Shown piece after piece: positions 8,504-16,545 of a stretch of DNA of 64,000 bases. Within the stretch, counting starts at the first letter, position 1, and the number at the start of each line of letters is the position of its first letter. Where the stretch lies: NCBI GenBank assembly GCA_002951815.1, contig CP019454.1, positions 2,976,001 to 3,040,000 on the forward strand. Direction: 5' to 3'. Below the pieces are notes generated by a model. That model was not told the origin of the DNA and did not search any database. It worked only from the letters and a program-made list of their open reading frames with translations. A program made the translations under genes and the position numbers. The DNA is from Sulfobacillus thermotolerans. GTDB taxonomy: Bacteria; Bacillota; Sulfobacillia; Sulfobacillales; Sulfobacillaceae.

Positions 8504-10410
8504 CCTCGCCCGCCTTCTTCCTTCCGCCATTGTTTGACCCACCGTACAAGTCTCGGCGGCGCAAGGCGCGCCATACCTCTTAACCATGCGGGGCGCAAAA
8601 GACCATACGGCTGCGATGGATCCTTTACGGCAATGAGGGTTGCCAAGCCACTTTGACCCAGCAACTCGGCATGCTGCTCCCACATGAGCCCAATCTTGTC
8701 ATCGTCCACCCTCAGGCCGCGGACACTCGTTGTCGGCAGCAGCTCGGCCTTTAAGCCCTGCATCGCCAAAGAAATCAGCATATCCCACTGTGGCAGTACG
8801 CCAGCTGGTGCATCCTCTGCAGGAGCCGCCAATACTTTTTTACGCACAACCCCCCGAGCCCAAGCTTGGCTTGGCACCAGCACGCGCGTGAGGTCAAGAT
8901 CCTCTGGCACCTCCAATATGCCTGCATCGGTTTCAACCCAACCGTACACCGCACTCAGCTCTGGGACACACGCCAAGGTCTTCACCGCCTGCTCTAGAAA
9001 ATCCCATGCCCACTGCTCGCCATTGCCTATGACCACCACAAAATCTCCTAGCGCATTTTCTGCTGCACTCCACGGATCACGTGCCTCCTCACGCCACACG
9101 ACATGATCGGGAAGAGAAAGCGCCTTAGGCCACTGCGCGACCATAATTTCTTCCACAAAGGCCTTAGCTGCGAGCGACTTCACCATCTCGGGTTCACCAT
9201 GGTCGCTTTGGGGTTCAATAATCACGCTCAAACGCTGGGGGTAAGCGGGTATGCCACCTTTTCGGGTTGGCGGAAGCTCCTTCACAATCTTGGCTAACAC
9301 CGCATCCGGATCCGCTTGTAAGGCGACCACCCGAGCTTGAGCTGCTTCCGCCAATGTGTTCGCCAACTCGGAATCGGTCAATACCTGCGCAATGGCGACA
9401 GAAAAAGAGGGCTGGTGCTCGGGATTAATCAAAATGCCAGCGCCCTCCTCCAACATTTCTCGCATTCCCCCCCATTTCGACCCAATGATAGGCACGCCCA
9501 TGCGCATCGCTTCCAAACAGACATTCGGCCAATTTTCAAAACGGCTGGGAAACACCACAGCATGGGCCTGAGCATAATAATCACGCAGAGCCTCGCGGTT
9601 CACCGTCCCGACAAACTCCACCCGGTCCCAAAACTCTGAAGGCAGGCTGGACAGCAAATACCGTTGAAAAGACTGACCTCGGTAGTGGGTATCTTGACCG
9701 ATGAGTTGGAGCCGAAAATCCATTTGGCTCTCCCACAAAGGAAGGCATGCCCTGAGCAGTAAATCAATCCCTTTTCGGTATTCCAAGCGCCCCACATAGA
9801 CCAACGTCGCCGGCCCTTTTCGCTCGCGTTTTCCCGCCAAGGGCTGCCAGTTGGGTAATGGGTGACGCGTGACCAAAACGTTCCGTTTAAATTGGTCTTC
9901 ATAGATTTCAGCCAAACCAACGGAAGGCGCCGTCAGCACATCACAATACTGCATCGCGTAGCGCTCTAACGCATAAATCCGCTGTCTTTCGCTACGGGGG
10001 ATTTCTTGGTTAATGCGATCACACAGCTCCAAGGACATGTGTCCATGGACCCTTAATGTGGTGCGAGCAAACTGACCCAAGAGACGTTTGGCCTTAATGG
10101 TAAAATATCCCTCGGCCAGGTAGTCGGGAAACTCAATAAGATCCCACGGTTGAGAAGAGGTCAACGCTAAAATTTTTTCATATAAGGCAAAAGCGTAGCC
10201 CATAGCCTCATCGCGAAACCTGGGATCGGCTTGAACGAAGTCGACCGCGACTGAATCAATCATCGTGCCTTGGGACGCAAGTCCTTTACTCAAAATCCGC
10301 ACCTCATGGCCCGCCTGCGCCAGGCCCTGCGCCCACTGACGCACATAGACGCCAATGCCGCCCGATGCCGTAACGCCTTGCAATTCTCGACTGGCGATCA
10401 GGATATTCAC
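8500..10410 (-). CDS. GT4 glycosyltransferase fused to a degenerate GT2-like domain
   Basis: A 636-residue protein, about 250 residues longer than a normal GT4. Residues 1-390 are a complete GT-B unit: SGGIGVYVRQWAQGLAQAGHEV, the LVYVGRLEYRKGIDLLL phosphate loop, and the EX7E-type SRFENWPNVCLEAMRMG. From about 395 a second region starts LSVIIEPQSD and continues with DFVVVIGNGEQWAWDFLEQAV and LSAVYGWVE. It reads like the nucleotide-binding half of a GT2 whose DxD is lost. Its role may be structural or donor/acceptor binding. The GTG at 10410 overlaps the upstream stop (GTGA). The GT4 part should be active; the second domain may not be. Confidence 0.85.
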   Translation of the reverse strand: MNILIASRELQGVTASGGIGVYVRQWAQGLAQAGHEVRILSKGLASQGTMIDSVAVDFVQADPRFRDEAMGYAFALYEKILALTSSQPWDLIEFPDYLAEGYFTIKAKRLLGQFARTTLRVHGHMSLELCDRINQEIPRSERQRIYALERYAMQYCDVLTAPSVGLAEIYEDQFKRNVLVTRHPLPNWQPLAGKRERKGPATLVYVGRLEYRKGIDLLLRACLPLWESQMDFRLQLIGQDTHYRGQSFQRYLLSSLPSEFWDRVEFVGTVNREALRDYYAQAHAVVFPSRFENWPNVCLEAMRMGVPIIGSKWGGMREMLEEGAGILINPEHQPSFSVAIAQVLTDSELANTLAEAAQARVVALQADPDAVLAKIVKELPPTRKGGIPAYPQRLSVIIEPQSDHGEPEMVKSLAAKAFVEEIMVAQWPKALSLPDHVVWREEARDPWSAAENALGDFVVVIGNGEQWAWDFLEQAVKTLACVPELSAVYGWVETDAGILEVPEDLDLTRVLVPSQAWARGVVRKKVLAAPAEDAPAGVLPQWDMLISLAMQGLKAELLPTTSVRGLRVDDDKIGLMWEQHAELLGQSGLATLIAVKDPSQPYGLLRPAWLRGMARLAPPRLVRWVKQWRKEEGGRG

Positions 10411-11507
10411 CGATTCGCCACCTCATGCAGCACTCGTTCATAGCCTTGATGGGTCAATTCCGCCGTCTTTTTCCATGAAAACGCACGAACCCAGGCTTGT
10501 CCTGCTTCAATCAGTTGCCGTTGCTTTACCGGATCTTGCACAATGCTTAAGGCCGCTTCAGCCAGAACCTGGGGATCGGAGGTATCTACTAATAAAGCGG
10601 CAGGCCCCGCAATTTCGGGAAGAGAACTGTTCTTGCCCGTCACAACTGGACATCCCAATGCCATAGCCTCGAGCACGGGCAGTCCAAAGCCTTCATAAAG
10701 ACTGGGATATAAAAAACATCCTGCCTGTTGATATAAATGCGCCAATGTGGCATCGTCCACCATTCCCAATACTTCCAAGCGCGCATTGCCAGAAGCCGCA
10801 TCCTGCAAGGGTGCCAACGCTTGACGCTCGACCCCCACGATCTTGACCGCTATCCCTTGGGCCGTGATGTATCTTGCCGCTTTCACAACAGCCGCTGTGT
10901 TTTTGCGCGGGTCGGCGGCGCCTAATGCCAGCACATAGGGCTCTTTAGGCCATGAGGCCGGGCGTATCGGATATTTCGGTGCCAAAGGGGTCACCACAAT
11001 GCGGTCGGCCTTCACCCCCAATACTTGATGAATATCGCTGGCCGCATGGTGAGAGACCGTAAAGATGAGAGGAGCCCGCCGCGCAAGCCACTGAAGGGCA
11101 TTCATCCGGTACAATCGGCTGATATGATGGCGCAAGGGAATTCGCCCGCCAAAGACCTGGCCGCGTTTGAACTCAATCACGTCATGCACCGTCATGATGA
11201 CCGGGACCCGTGACACCAACGGCGCCATATTGGCTGTGCCATGTGCCAGCGCATAGGCACGAATGGCTGCCGGAAATGCCTGCTGTTCCCAGAGAAAAAA
11301 ATTGGGTGCCCGCAAAATGTCGACACGGTAGTAGCTTCGCAAGGCTTGAACCACTTGCATATCGGCACTCTCGTCGCCAAAGAGGTGAAGATCGTAGCGG
11401 CGAGGCATATCCCCTAAATGCTGCAAGGTTTGAAACACATATTCGCCGATACCGCGTCGTGGACTCTGCAGCCCATAGCGTGCATCCATGGCAATGGTCG
11501 TGGTCAC
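10407..11507 (-). CDS. Glycosyltransferase family 4
   Basis: A GT-B transferase of 366 residues with TIAMDARYGLQSPRRGIGEY at the N-terminus, VIMTVHDVIEF, the LALGAADPRKN loop, and the catalytic SLYEGFGLPVLEAMALG. It belongs to the large WbaZ/mannosyl-rhamnosyl GT4 clade; the specific sugar is not predictable. The GTG at 11507 is chosen because GGAGGA precedes it by 9 nt and it follows the Wzt C-terminal gene by one base. The 39 residues before it in the open frame lie in that neighbour and are not credible. Confidence 0.9.
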   Translation of the reverse strand: MTTTIAMDARYGLQSPRRGIGEYVFQTLQHLGDMPRRYDLHLFGDESADMQVVQALRSYYRVDILRAPNFFLWEQQAFPAAIRAYALAHGTANMAPLVSRVPVIMTVHDVIEFKRGQVFGGRIPLRHHISRLYRMNALQWLARRAPLIFTVSHHAASDIHQVLGVKADRIVVTPLAPKYPIRPASWPKEPYVLALGAADPRKNTAAVVKAARYITAQGIAVKIVGVERQALAPLQDAASGNARLEVLGMVDDATLAHLYQQAGCFLYPSLYEGFGLPVLEAMALGCPVVTGKNSSLPEIAGPAALLVDTSDPQVLAEAALSIVQDPVKQRQLIEAGQAWVRAFSWKKTAELTHQGYERVLHEVANR

Positions 11508-11508
11508 G

Positions 11509-11970
11509 TCAATCCATCCTCCATGTGTGCGGCAACACCAAGAGCCCGGGACTATTGCGCAAGGCCTGAATTCGCACAGGCAATACGCCCGGCCATTCGT
11601 CGAGTCGGCGGCCATTTTGGTCATAAATGGCCACCGTCACATCATAGGCCCCGCTCGTGAGAAATAACTGCGCCATATCCACGCTCACCCGGTTCATTCC
11701 TGGCTTGAGGCGAATGGGGACGCCATCGAGCACCGTAGAAAATGTTGCTAACTCTAATCCATCGGGGCGCCTGAGCACTAAGCTCACGTGTCCCACAAAT
11801 TCCTCGGCGCTGTCATTGCGCAGATCTAATGTCACCGATACCGGATCTCCAGAGACCAATGCATCCACTGCTTTGCCTTGGCTTTTCAAAAACGCCTGGG
11901 CGACTTGGATAGGCCCTGGATGCGCCACCGTAGCTTCTGGCTCTGGAGTCCCTTGCGAAGTTTGGCCCAT
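11509..11970 (-). CDS. Stand-alone Wzt C-terminal (polysaccharide-binding) domain protein
   Basis: A 153-residue all-beta protein. After a Pro/Gln-rich start it has SGDPVSVTLDLRNDSAEE, LRRPDGLELATF, and a YDVTVAIYDQNGRRL strand. These match the jelly-roll Wzt_C domain that, in O8/O9a-type ABC exporters, binds the modified end of the glycan before export. That domain is normally the C-terminal half of the ATPase polypeptide; here it is a separate gene. The ATG at 11970 overlaps the ATPase stop as TGATG, so translation is coupled and subunits would be made 1:1. A TTG at 11991 is a less likely start. Confidence 0.7.
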   Translation of the reverse strand: MGQTSQGTPEPEATVAHPGPIQVAQAFLKSQGKAVDALVSGDPVSVTLDLRNDSAEEFVGHVSLVLRRPDGLELATFSTVLDGVPIRLKPGMNRVSVDMAQLFLTSGAYDVTVAIYDQNGRRLDEWPGVLPVRIQALRNSPGLLVLPHTWRMD

Positions 11971-12704
11971 CAAGCTTTGCCGGTAAGCCAAAACGACGTC
12001 TCGTGGGGCCCCGTTTTCTGCATAACGCCTTTGTTAATCCATACCGCTTGGTCCATTAACCGTTCAATAGACGACAAGTCATGGGACACAAGAAGAATGC
12101 TCGTACCTTCGCGCTTCATATGAAAAATACGGTCCATACATTTTTGTTGAAACGCTTCATCCCCCACGGCCAGAATCTCATCCACGATGAGAATTTCGGG
12201 ATCCACGCTCGTCGCGACGGCAAAGCCTAGCCGCGCATGCATTCCAGACGAATAATATTTGACAGGCGTATCGATGAACGGACGAATTTCAGCAAAATCA
12301 ATGATCTCTTCCATTTTCGCCTCAATGGCCTTGCGCCCAATCCCTAAGATCGATGCGTTAAGATAGACATTTTCCCGGCCCGTAAAATCAGGGTGAAAAC
12401 CCGCACCCAATTCCACCAAAGCCGATACACGCCCATGAAGACGCACATGTCCTTGCGTGGGGCTCATCGTGCGGGTGAGAATTTTTAGTAGCGTGCTCTT
12501 GCCAGAGCCATTGTTGCCGACAATCCCAAAGGAGTGGCCAGGTGGCATATCAATCGAAATATCGCGTAAAGCCCAAAAGGGCTCGCTTGGCGGCTTTTGG
12601 CCCCGTCTAGGAATCATGCGCGTAATGAGTTGCCCCACACTGTCCGCGCGGTCTTTGCGCAGCAAAAAGCGTTTCCAGACATGCTCAACCTCAATATGAG
12701 CCAT
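11970..12704 (-). CDS. wzt: Polysaccharide ABC transporter ATP-binding protein (Wzt-type)
   Basis: A 244-residue ATPase that powers export of a finished, lipid-linked glycan. Walker A is GNNGSGKST (63-71), the signature YSSGMHARLGFAV starts near 151, and Walker B ILIVDEILAVGD near 171. ELGAGFHPDFTGREN is the TagH/Wzt-family Q-loop region. It ends shortly after the H-loop region (LLVSHD), so the usual C-terminal carbohydrate-binding domain is missing and is encoded by the next gene. ATG 12704 abuts the permease stop directly, with GAGGTG as ribosome site. Confidence 0.93.
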   Translation of the reverse strand: MAHIEVEHVWKRFLLRKDRADSVGQLITRMIPRRGQKPPSEPFWALRDISIDMPPGHSFGIVGNNGSGKSTLLKILTRTMSPTQGHVRLHGRVSALVELGAGFHPDFTGRENVYLNASILGIGRKAIEAKMEEIIDFAEIRPFIDTPVKYYSSGMHARLGFAVATSVDPEILIVDEILAVGDEAFQQKCMDRIFHMKREGTSILLVSHDLSSIERLMDQAVWINKGVMQKTGPHETSFWLTGKA

Positions 12705-13568
12705 TTACATCACCTCAGAAAACATCGGCTCGATATGACGAAATACCCGAATGCCCGCAATAAAAACAAAGGCGGTCCACGCGAGCGCACTGTAGGCGAA
12801 CTGAGGGTATTGCAAGTGGCCCGTAAAAATCACGTCGCGTTCCATTTGCAAAATGCTCCCAATCGGATTCATCAACAAAATACTGCGCAAACTAGGCTTC
12901 AAATTCGTTACCGGATACATCACCGGAGAAAAATACATCCATACCAATAGCAAGAGCCCCATCAATTGGTTAATATCCCGGTATAAAACATTCAACGCTG
13001 CCACCAAGTAGCCAATGCCTAGGGTAAACAACACCTGCAAAATCAACAGCGCAGGAATCCATAAGGTGCTCCAATGAATCGGCGTATCATAGAGAATAAT
13101 GAACACAATCAGCACGCCGAGTGAGAACAAAAAGTCAATAAATCGGGCTAGAACCGCCGCCGTCGGCAATACAATCCGGGGAAAATAAATTTTCGCTAAT
13201 AGTGAGGCGTTCCCCGAGACACTCCCCACCGCTGACATGATGCCATTCGCAAAAAAGTTCCAAAACGTAATCCCCGTCAGCATAAACACGACATAGGGAA
13301 TTGGTTTGCTCGATTCGTGAAAAATGACTCCAAAAACAAAGCCAAAAATGCCGGCCGTGACCAGCGGATTGATAATGGCCCAGTACAACCCCAAAATGGA
13401 ATGCTTGTAGCGTGTTTCAACATCACGCACCGCCAAGTTGCGCGTCAATTCCATGCCCAATAGCAATTGGTGCCAACCAGTCTTCCACCTCGATAACAGG
13501 CTTTGAATGGGAGATAGGCGGGGTGCCCTAGCCTCCTGATCCTCAATTCGTACAGAATGTGACACCAT
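12705..13568 (-). CDS. wzm: Polysaccharide ABC transporter permease (Wzm-type, ABC-2 family)
   Basis: A 287-residue membrane protein with six predicted hydrophobic segments and the ABC-2 pattern: VRDVETRYKHSILGLYWAIINPL before the first membrane span, then YFPRIVLPTAAV and YFSPVMYPV in the last third. It forms the export channel with the Wzt ATPase encoded immediately downstream. Families sharing this fold export O-antigen, teichoic acid (TagG) or S-layer glycans. The ATG at 13568 is used because AAGGGG lies about 6 nt upstream. It is the first gene of a seven-gene operon running to 6531. Confidence 0.92.
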   Translation of the reverse strand: MVSHSVRIEDQEARAPRLSPIQSLLSRWKTGWHQLLLGMELTRNLAVRDVETRYKHSILGLYWAIINPLVTAGIFGFVFGVIFHESSKPIPYVVFMLTGITFWNFFANGIMSAVGSVSGNASLLAKIYFPRIVLPTAAVLARFIDFLFSLGVLIVFIILYDTPIHWSTLWIPALLILQVLFTLGIGYLVAALNVLYRDINQLMGLLLLVWMYFSPVMYPVTNLKPSLRSILLMNPIGSILQMERDVIFTGHLQYPQFAYSALAWTAFVFIAGIRVFRHIEPMFSEVM

Positions 13569-13602
13569 GTTCGCCCCTTCGCGTTGTCGCATCTTCGCTC
13601 AG

Positions 13603-13631
13603 ATGATACATTATTGGACAATCGTAACCAA
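13603..13631 (-). promoter_or_regulatory. Candidate promoter of the Wzm/Wzt glycan operon
   Basis: On the minus strand TTGGTT (13631-13626) is followed after 17 nt by TATCAT (13608-13603), which matches the -10 consensus at 5 of 6 positions. It lies 35 nt before the wzm start. Confidence 0.4.
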
Positions 13632-13674
13632 CAGTAAAAAACCGGTTCAAGCCCTACTTTGATGCCAACACGCC

Positions 13675-15060
13675 TTATCTTGACGCTACGACGTCAAACA
13701 CGACCACGCCGCCTTTGTCAAAAACAACCCGTGCGCGTCGCTTGTTGGCCATCAATGCTGATAACGTGCGGTAGACCGAAGGGGGCGTCGTATCATCGTG
13801 AAATTGTGTATCCCAGATGACCGCTGACCCGATTGGTACATGGGCAAGATTGAAGCGTTGCAAAGGTACTTGGTTGATAATAAACCCCAAATGAGGCAAC
13901 ACATTATTCTGCGCATAAATGGGGTGGTTCTTCGTTACAGCGACTAAAGCTTGTTCGATGGCCATTGTGTTGTTCGGCCGCACTTTCCACGCAGAATGAT
14001 AGAAATCAAAACCCATGAGAACCAACAAGCCCATTGTCGCAAAAATGCCAGCCGCTCGAATTTGAAATGGCCAAGGTCGACGGTCACGTGCCGCGACATC
14101 TAAAAGCATCAGTAATAAAAAGGGGGCGATGAGAGCCGACTTTTGATCAAAGGGAGAGGTGGACGCGGGCAGGGCCGACAGCATATTGCCCCCTAAATAG
14201 AGCAAGGCCAAAACTCCGTAAAAGCTCCACGGAAACGCTTTTCTTTGAACACTCAAGGCTCCGAGCACGACCAGAAACGGCGCAAGCACCCAGAGGGCGT
14301 AAAGGACGGCGCGAATCGTTAGCGTGTGCGAGACCGGTACGGTTATCCAGCCCAGAGCACTCAAACGGTCTAAGCGGATGTTAAGTTCCCAGAACATCCA
14401 TGCCAAGACGCCGCCTATCGCCGCCAAGCCCACCCACCATGTTTGACGCCGCACGGCAGCGATGAGCGCAACCATCAGAACCGCGATCGCCGCTTTACTG
14501 CCACAACCCGTTAAGAGCACCAAAAAGGCAACGAACTGCCCCCAATGGCGTTCCATCAATGCCTGCACCGCATACAGTACCAGCGGCACGGCCAAAACAC
14601 TCATATGAAAGTCATACAGATTACCGGCAATCACCAACGGGCTCAAAAGATAAAGCGCTCCCACAAACGCCGCCACCTCACGGGGGACCGTCCACGCCCG
14701 TGCAATGCGCATCAAAGGAAAATAACCTGACGCTAACGCCAGCGTTTCGACGAGAAATAAGAAACCGGTGCCCAACCACGTCGCCGGATACGCCAAGACC
14801 ACCAACAACCACGCATGATTTTTGGCTAAAACCGCTTGCCCTGTGTATGTCGAACGCGCACCTAACCCGTCATGCACCAACGCCGCCATGCCTTGTTGAT
14901 AGTAGCCCAAGTCAAAACCATGCGCGACAAAGAGGCCCCACCGCAAAATTTGCGCAGAAACGACGAGAGCGGCATACGCCAATATCCGCGTCCAGGCGCT
15001 AAGCCCCATTTCTTCTCCACGTTTCTCCTGCTCCGGCCTTATCCAGACATCTTCAACCAT
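13675..15060 (-). CDS. DUF2079-family polytopic membrane protein
   Basis: A 461-residue protein with about ten hydrophobic segments. Early in the chain it has FDLGYYQQGMAAL, then HAWLLVVLAYPATW and SPLVIAGNLYDFHMSVLAVPLVLYA, all features of DUF2079 (predicted membrane proteins with a GT-C-like arrangement). The soluble C-terminal tail begins after the last span near residue 355. The family has no established function; a lipid-linked-sugar glycosyltransferase role has been suggested by fold resemblance, and the adjacent glycan operon is compatible. The start is ambiguous: ATG 15060 has AGAGGCGG, and ATG 15009 (just before the first span) has GGAGAAG. Confidence 0.75.
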   Translation of the reverse strand: MVEDVWIRPEQEKRGEEMGLSAWTRILAYAALVVSAQILRWGLFVAHGFDLGYYQQGMAALVHDGLGARSTYTGQAVLAKNHAWLLVVLAYPATWLGTGFLFLVETLALASGYFPLMRIARAWTVPREVAAFVGALYLLSPLVIAGNLYDFHMSVLAVPLVLYAVQALMERHWGQFVAFLVLLTGCGSKAAIAVLMVALIAAVRRQTWWVGLAAIGGVLAWMFWELNIRLDRLSALGWITVPVSHTLTIRAVLYALWVLAPFLVVLGALSVQRKAFPWSFYGVLALLYLGGNMLSALPASTSPFDQKSALIAPFLLLMLLDVAARDRRPWPFQIRAAGIFATMGLLVLMGFDFYHSAWKVRPNNTMAIEQALVAVTKNHPIYAQNNVLPHLGFIINQVPLQRFNLAHVPIGSAVIWDTQFHDDTTPPSVYRTLSALMANKRRARVVFDKGGVVVFDVVASR

Positions 15061-15189
15061 GTTCCGCCTCTTTCAGTGCTTCAATCCATAAAAACGTAGC
15101 ATACCGCCACAAGGGCGGACGCTCTCTGCCCGTCTTGAAAAGCTACGATTCCCACGCCACCGGATCGACACCTTATTTACATCCCACTT

Positions 15190-15206
15190 CTGTGATTCTG
15201 TCACAG
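15190..15206. promoter_or_regulatory. CRP/FNR-like inverted repeat upstream of the sor promoter
   Basis: The perfect dyad CTGTGA-N5-TCACAG contains TGTGA and TCACA half-sites like those bound by CRP/FNR-family regulators, but with a 5-bp rather than the usual 6-bp spacer. Its centre is about 72 bp before the sor -35 box, a plausible activator position. Confidence 0.45.
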
Positions 15207-15269
15207 GTCAAGCGGACCAGCAAGACGCCGAAAAATCCCATTTTCGATTTCGATATTTTTTAATACGCG

Positions 15270-15299
15270 TTGATCATTTTCGTAATCAGCGGTTATAAT
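15270..15299 (+). promoter_or_regulatory. Sigma-A promoter of sor
   Basis: TTGATC (15270-15275) and a perfect TATAAT (15294-15299) are separated by 18 nt. A start near 15306 gives a leader of about 120 nt. Confidence 0.7.
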
Positions 15300-15306
15300 G
15301 TGTTTT

Positions 15307-15324
15307 ACCGAGTTTAATCTCGGT
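15307..15324 (+). promoter_or_regulatory. 5'-end stem-loop in the sor leader
   Basis: The repeat ACCGAG-TTTAAT-CTCGGT forms a 6-bp stem with a 6-nt loop directly at the predicted transcript start. Such structures can protect an mRNA from 5'-dependent decay; that role is inferred. Confidence 0.35.
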
Positions 15325-15426
15325 TGATAAGCGTTCAATACGTCAAGACGATAATCCAAAAACGAACTAGTTCTTTCGAAGTGGAGCATAGTGTCACATT
15401 TCTTACATTTAAGAGGAGGGTACCGT

Positions 15427-16347
15427 ATGCCGCGTCCAATTGTGGCCATTAATGACGCCAAAATTGTCAATCAACCTTCGAGTTTTAACATGTTTGAATC
15501 AGTAGGTCCCAAGGTCTGCATGGTGACCGCCAATCATTCCGGATTTGTTGGGTTTCAAAACCACGTGCAAATCGGTGTATTCCCAATGGGCGGACGATAC
15601 GGTGCCGCAAAGATGGACATGCACGCAGAGCTAAACCCGTTAGGCATTCGCCAGTACACGATGTGGAAAAACTGGCAGGATCATGAGGAAATGCACTACG
15701 AGCAATTCGACAGCATTTTTCGGCTCTGTGCTAACTGCTTAGGTATGATTATTGAAGGACCATGGGAAAATCTGTACGAAATCACCAGTTCTGATTTGCC
15801 CGATAACATGGCGATGACCGACGTCCCCTCCAGGCTCGGCGCGGCCTTTATGGCCGGGCAGACGCCCGATGCGGTTTCGATGCCTTACGGCCAACGCGTC
15901 ATTGCGGGGTCTGACCACCGCATTATCCCTGGTCGTGAGCAAGAATTTGAAACGGCCATCGAGGATCTCATGCAAATGTTTAAAAAAGCTCCGGGTTTCT
16001 TAGGCTACATGGTGCTGAAACAAATTGGCGCTTCCGCTATCGGCAGTTTTCAGTTAAATCCCGAAGGTCTTCATCAAGCTCTGCAAACCACCGGTGAATA
16101 CCCGCCGCGCAATAAAGAAGGCAATTTCCAGTTACTCGATGCCAAAGCCACGCCTACTGAATATATTGTCCACATGGAGTGGCAAGATCTGAATTCCGCC
16201 ATGATGGGTATTTCTCGTGTGGTCATTAATACGAAATACCGTGCGCAACACGACCGCGTGTTAGCCACCCTCGTCCAAGGACCCTATGTGACGTTATGGA
16301 ATCCCTTGATGGAGGACACCTCGTGGCGTGAGTATCTTCACGAATAG
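15427..16347 (+). CDS. sor: Sulfur oxygenase reductase (SOR)
   Basis: A cytoplasmic, cofactor-independent mononuclear-iron enzyme that disproportionates elemental sulfur with O2 to sulfite, thiosulfate and sulfide. The 306-residue sequence follows the archaeal enzymes closely. In the numbering from this start, the iron ligands are H86, H90 and E114, and the conserved cysteines are C31, C101 and C104 (motif CANC), all at the positions reported for the Acidianus enzyme. The N-terminus begins MPRPIVAIND. ATG 15427 is chosen over an in-frame GTG at 15391 because AGAGGAGGG lies just upstream and the family N-terminus starts there. It is a single-gene unit with its own promoter and terminator. It supports an acidophilic sulfur-oxidising lifestyle; members are known from Sulfobacillus. 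Confidence 0.97.
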   Translation: MPRPIVAINDAKIVNQPSSFNMFESVGPKVCMVTANHSGFVGFQNHVQIGVFPMGGRYGAAKMDMHAELNPLGIRQYTMWKNWQDHEEMHYEQFDSIFRLCANCLGMIIEGPWENLYEITSSDLPDNMAMTDVPSRLGAAFMAGQTPDAVSMPYGQRVIAGSDHRIIPGREQEFETAIEDLMQMFKKAPGFLGYMVLKQIGASAIGSFQLNPEGLHQALQTTGEYPPRNKEGNFQLLDAKATPTEYIVHMEWQDLNSAMMGISRVVINTKYRAQHDRVLATLVQGPYVTLWNPLMEDTSWREYLHE

Positions 16348-16364
16348 GAGTTAACCCTGTCATC

Positions 16365-16398
16365 AAAAGCTCCCCAGAAATTCTGGGGAGCTTTTTTT
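16365..16398 (+). terminator. Intrinsic terminator of sor
   Basis: A 13-bp perfect stem (AAAAGCTCCCCAG / CTGGGGAGCTTTT) with a 5-nt loop is followed by a T7 run at 16392-16398, 18 nt after the sor stop. Confidence 0.92.
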
Positions 16399-16475
16399 CG
16401 TGTGTCCAATGGATGAGCGCCACACATTTCAAGGAATTTCGCTTCTGCCGTGACGAAGAAACTGCAAGAATTTCG

Positions 16476-16503
16476 TATAATGGACAGCGTAAATATCCAT
16501 TAC
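16476..16503 (+). promoter_or_regulatory. -10 box and dyad upstream of the aminotransferase
   Basis: A perfect TATAAT (16476-16481) overlaps an inverted repeat TAATGGA-N11-TCCATTA (16479-16503). No good -35 box is visible. The dyad would cover the transcription start and could be an operator or a 5' hairpin. Confidence 0.4.
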
Positions 16504-16545
16504 CAGCGCGTGATCTAATACAGATGTCAGAGAGGTCTGATTTTG

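Larger units (their letters stand above)
15061..15426. other. Intergenic region between the DUF2079 gene and sor
   Basis: A 366-base stretch without a credible gene. It holds a CRP-like dyad (15190-15206), a sigma-A promoter for sor (15270-15299), a stem-loop at the predicted 5' end of the sor mRNA (15307-15324) and the sor ribosome site. It is AT-richer than its flanks from about 15235 on. Confidence 0.6.

Noticed and set aside
14559-15002. 147-codon open frame on the plus strand
   Set aside because: Antisense to the DUF2079 gene; Pro/Thr/His-rich shadow composition.
15201-15470. 89-codon minus-strand frame with a CKKC motif across the sor promoter
   Set aside because: It would start inside sor, lacks a ribosome site, and covers the clear promoter and leader of sor.
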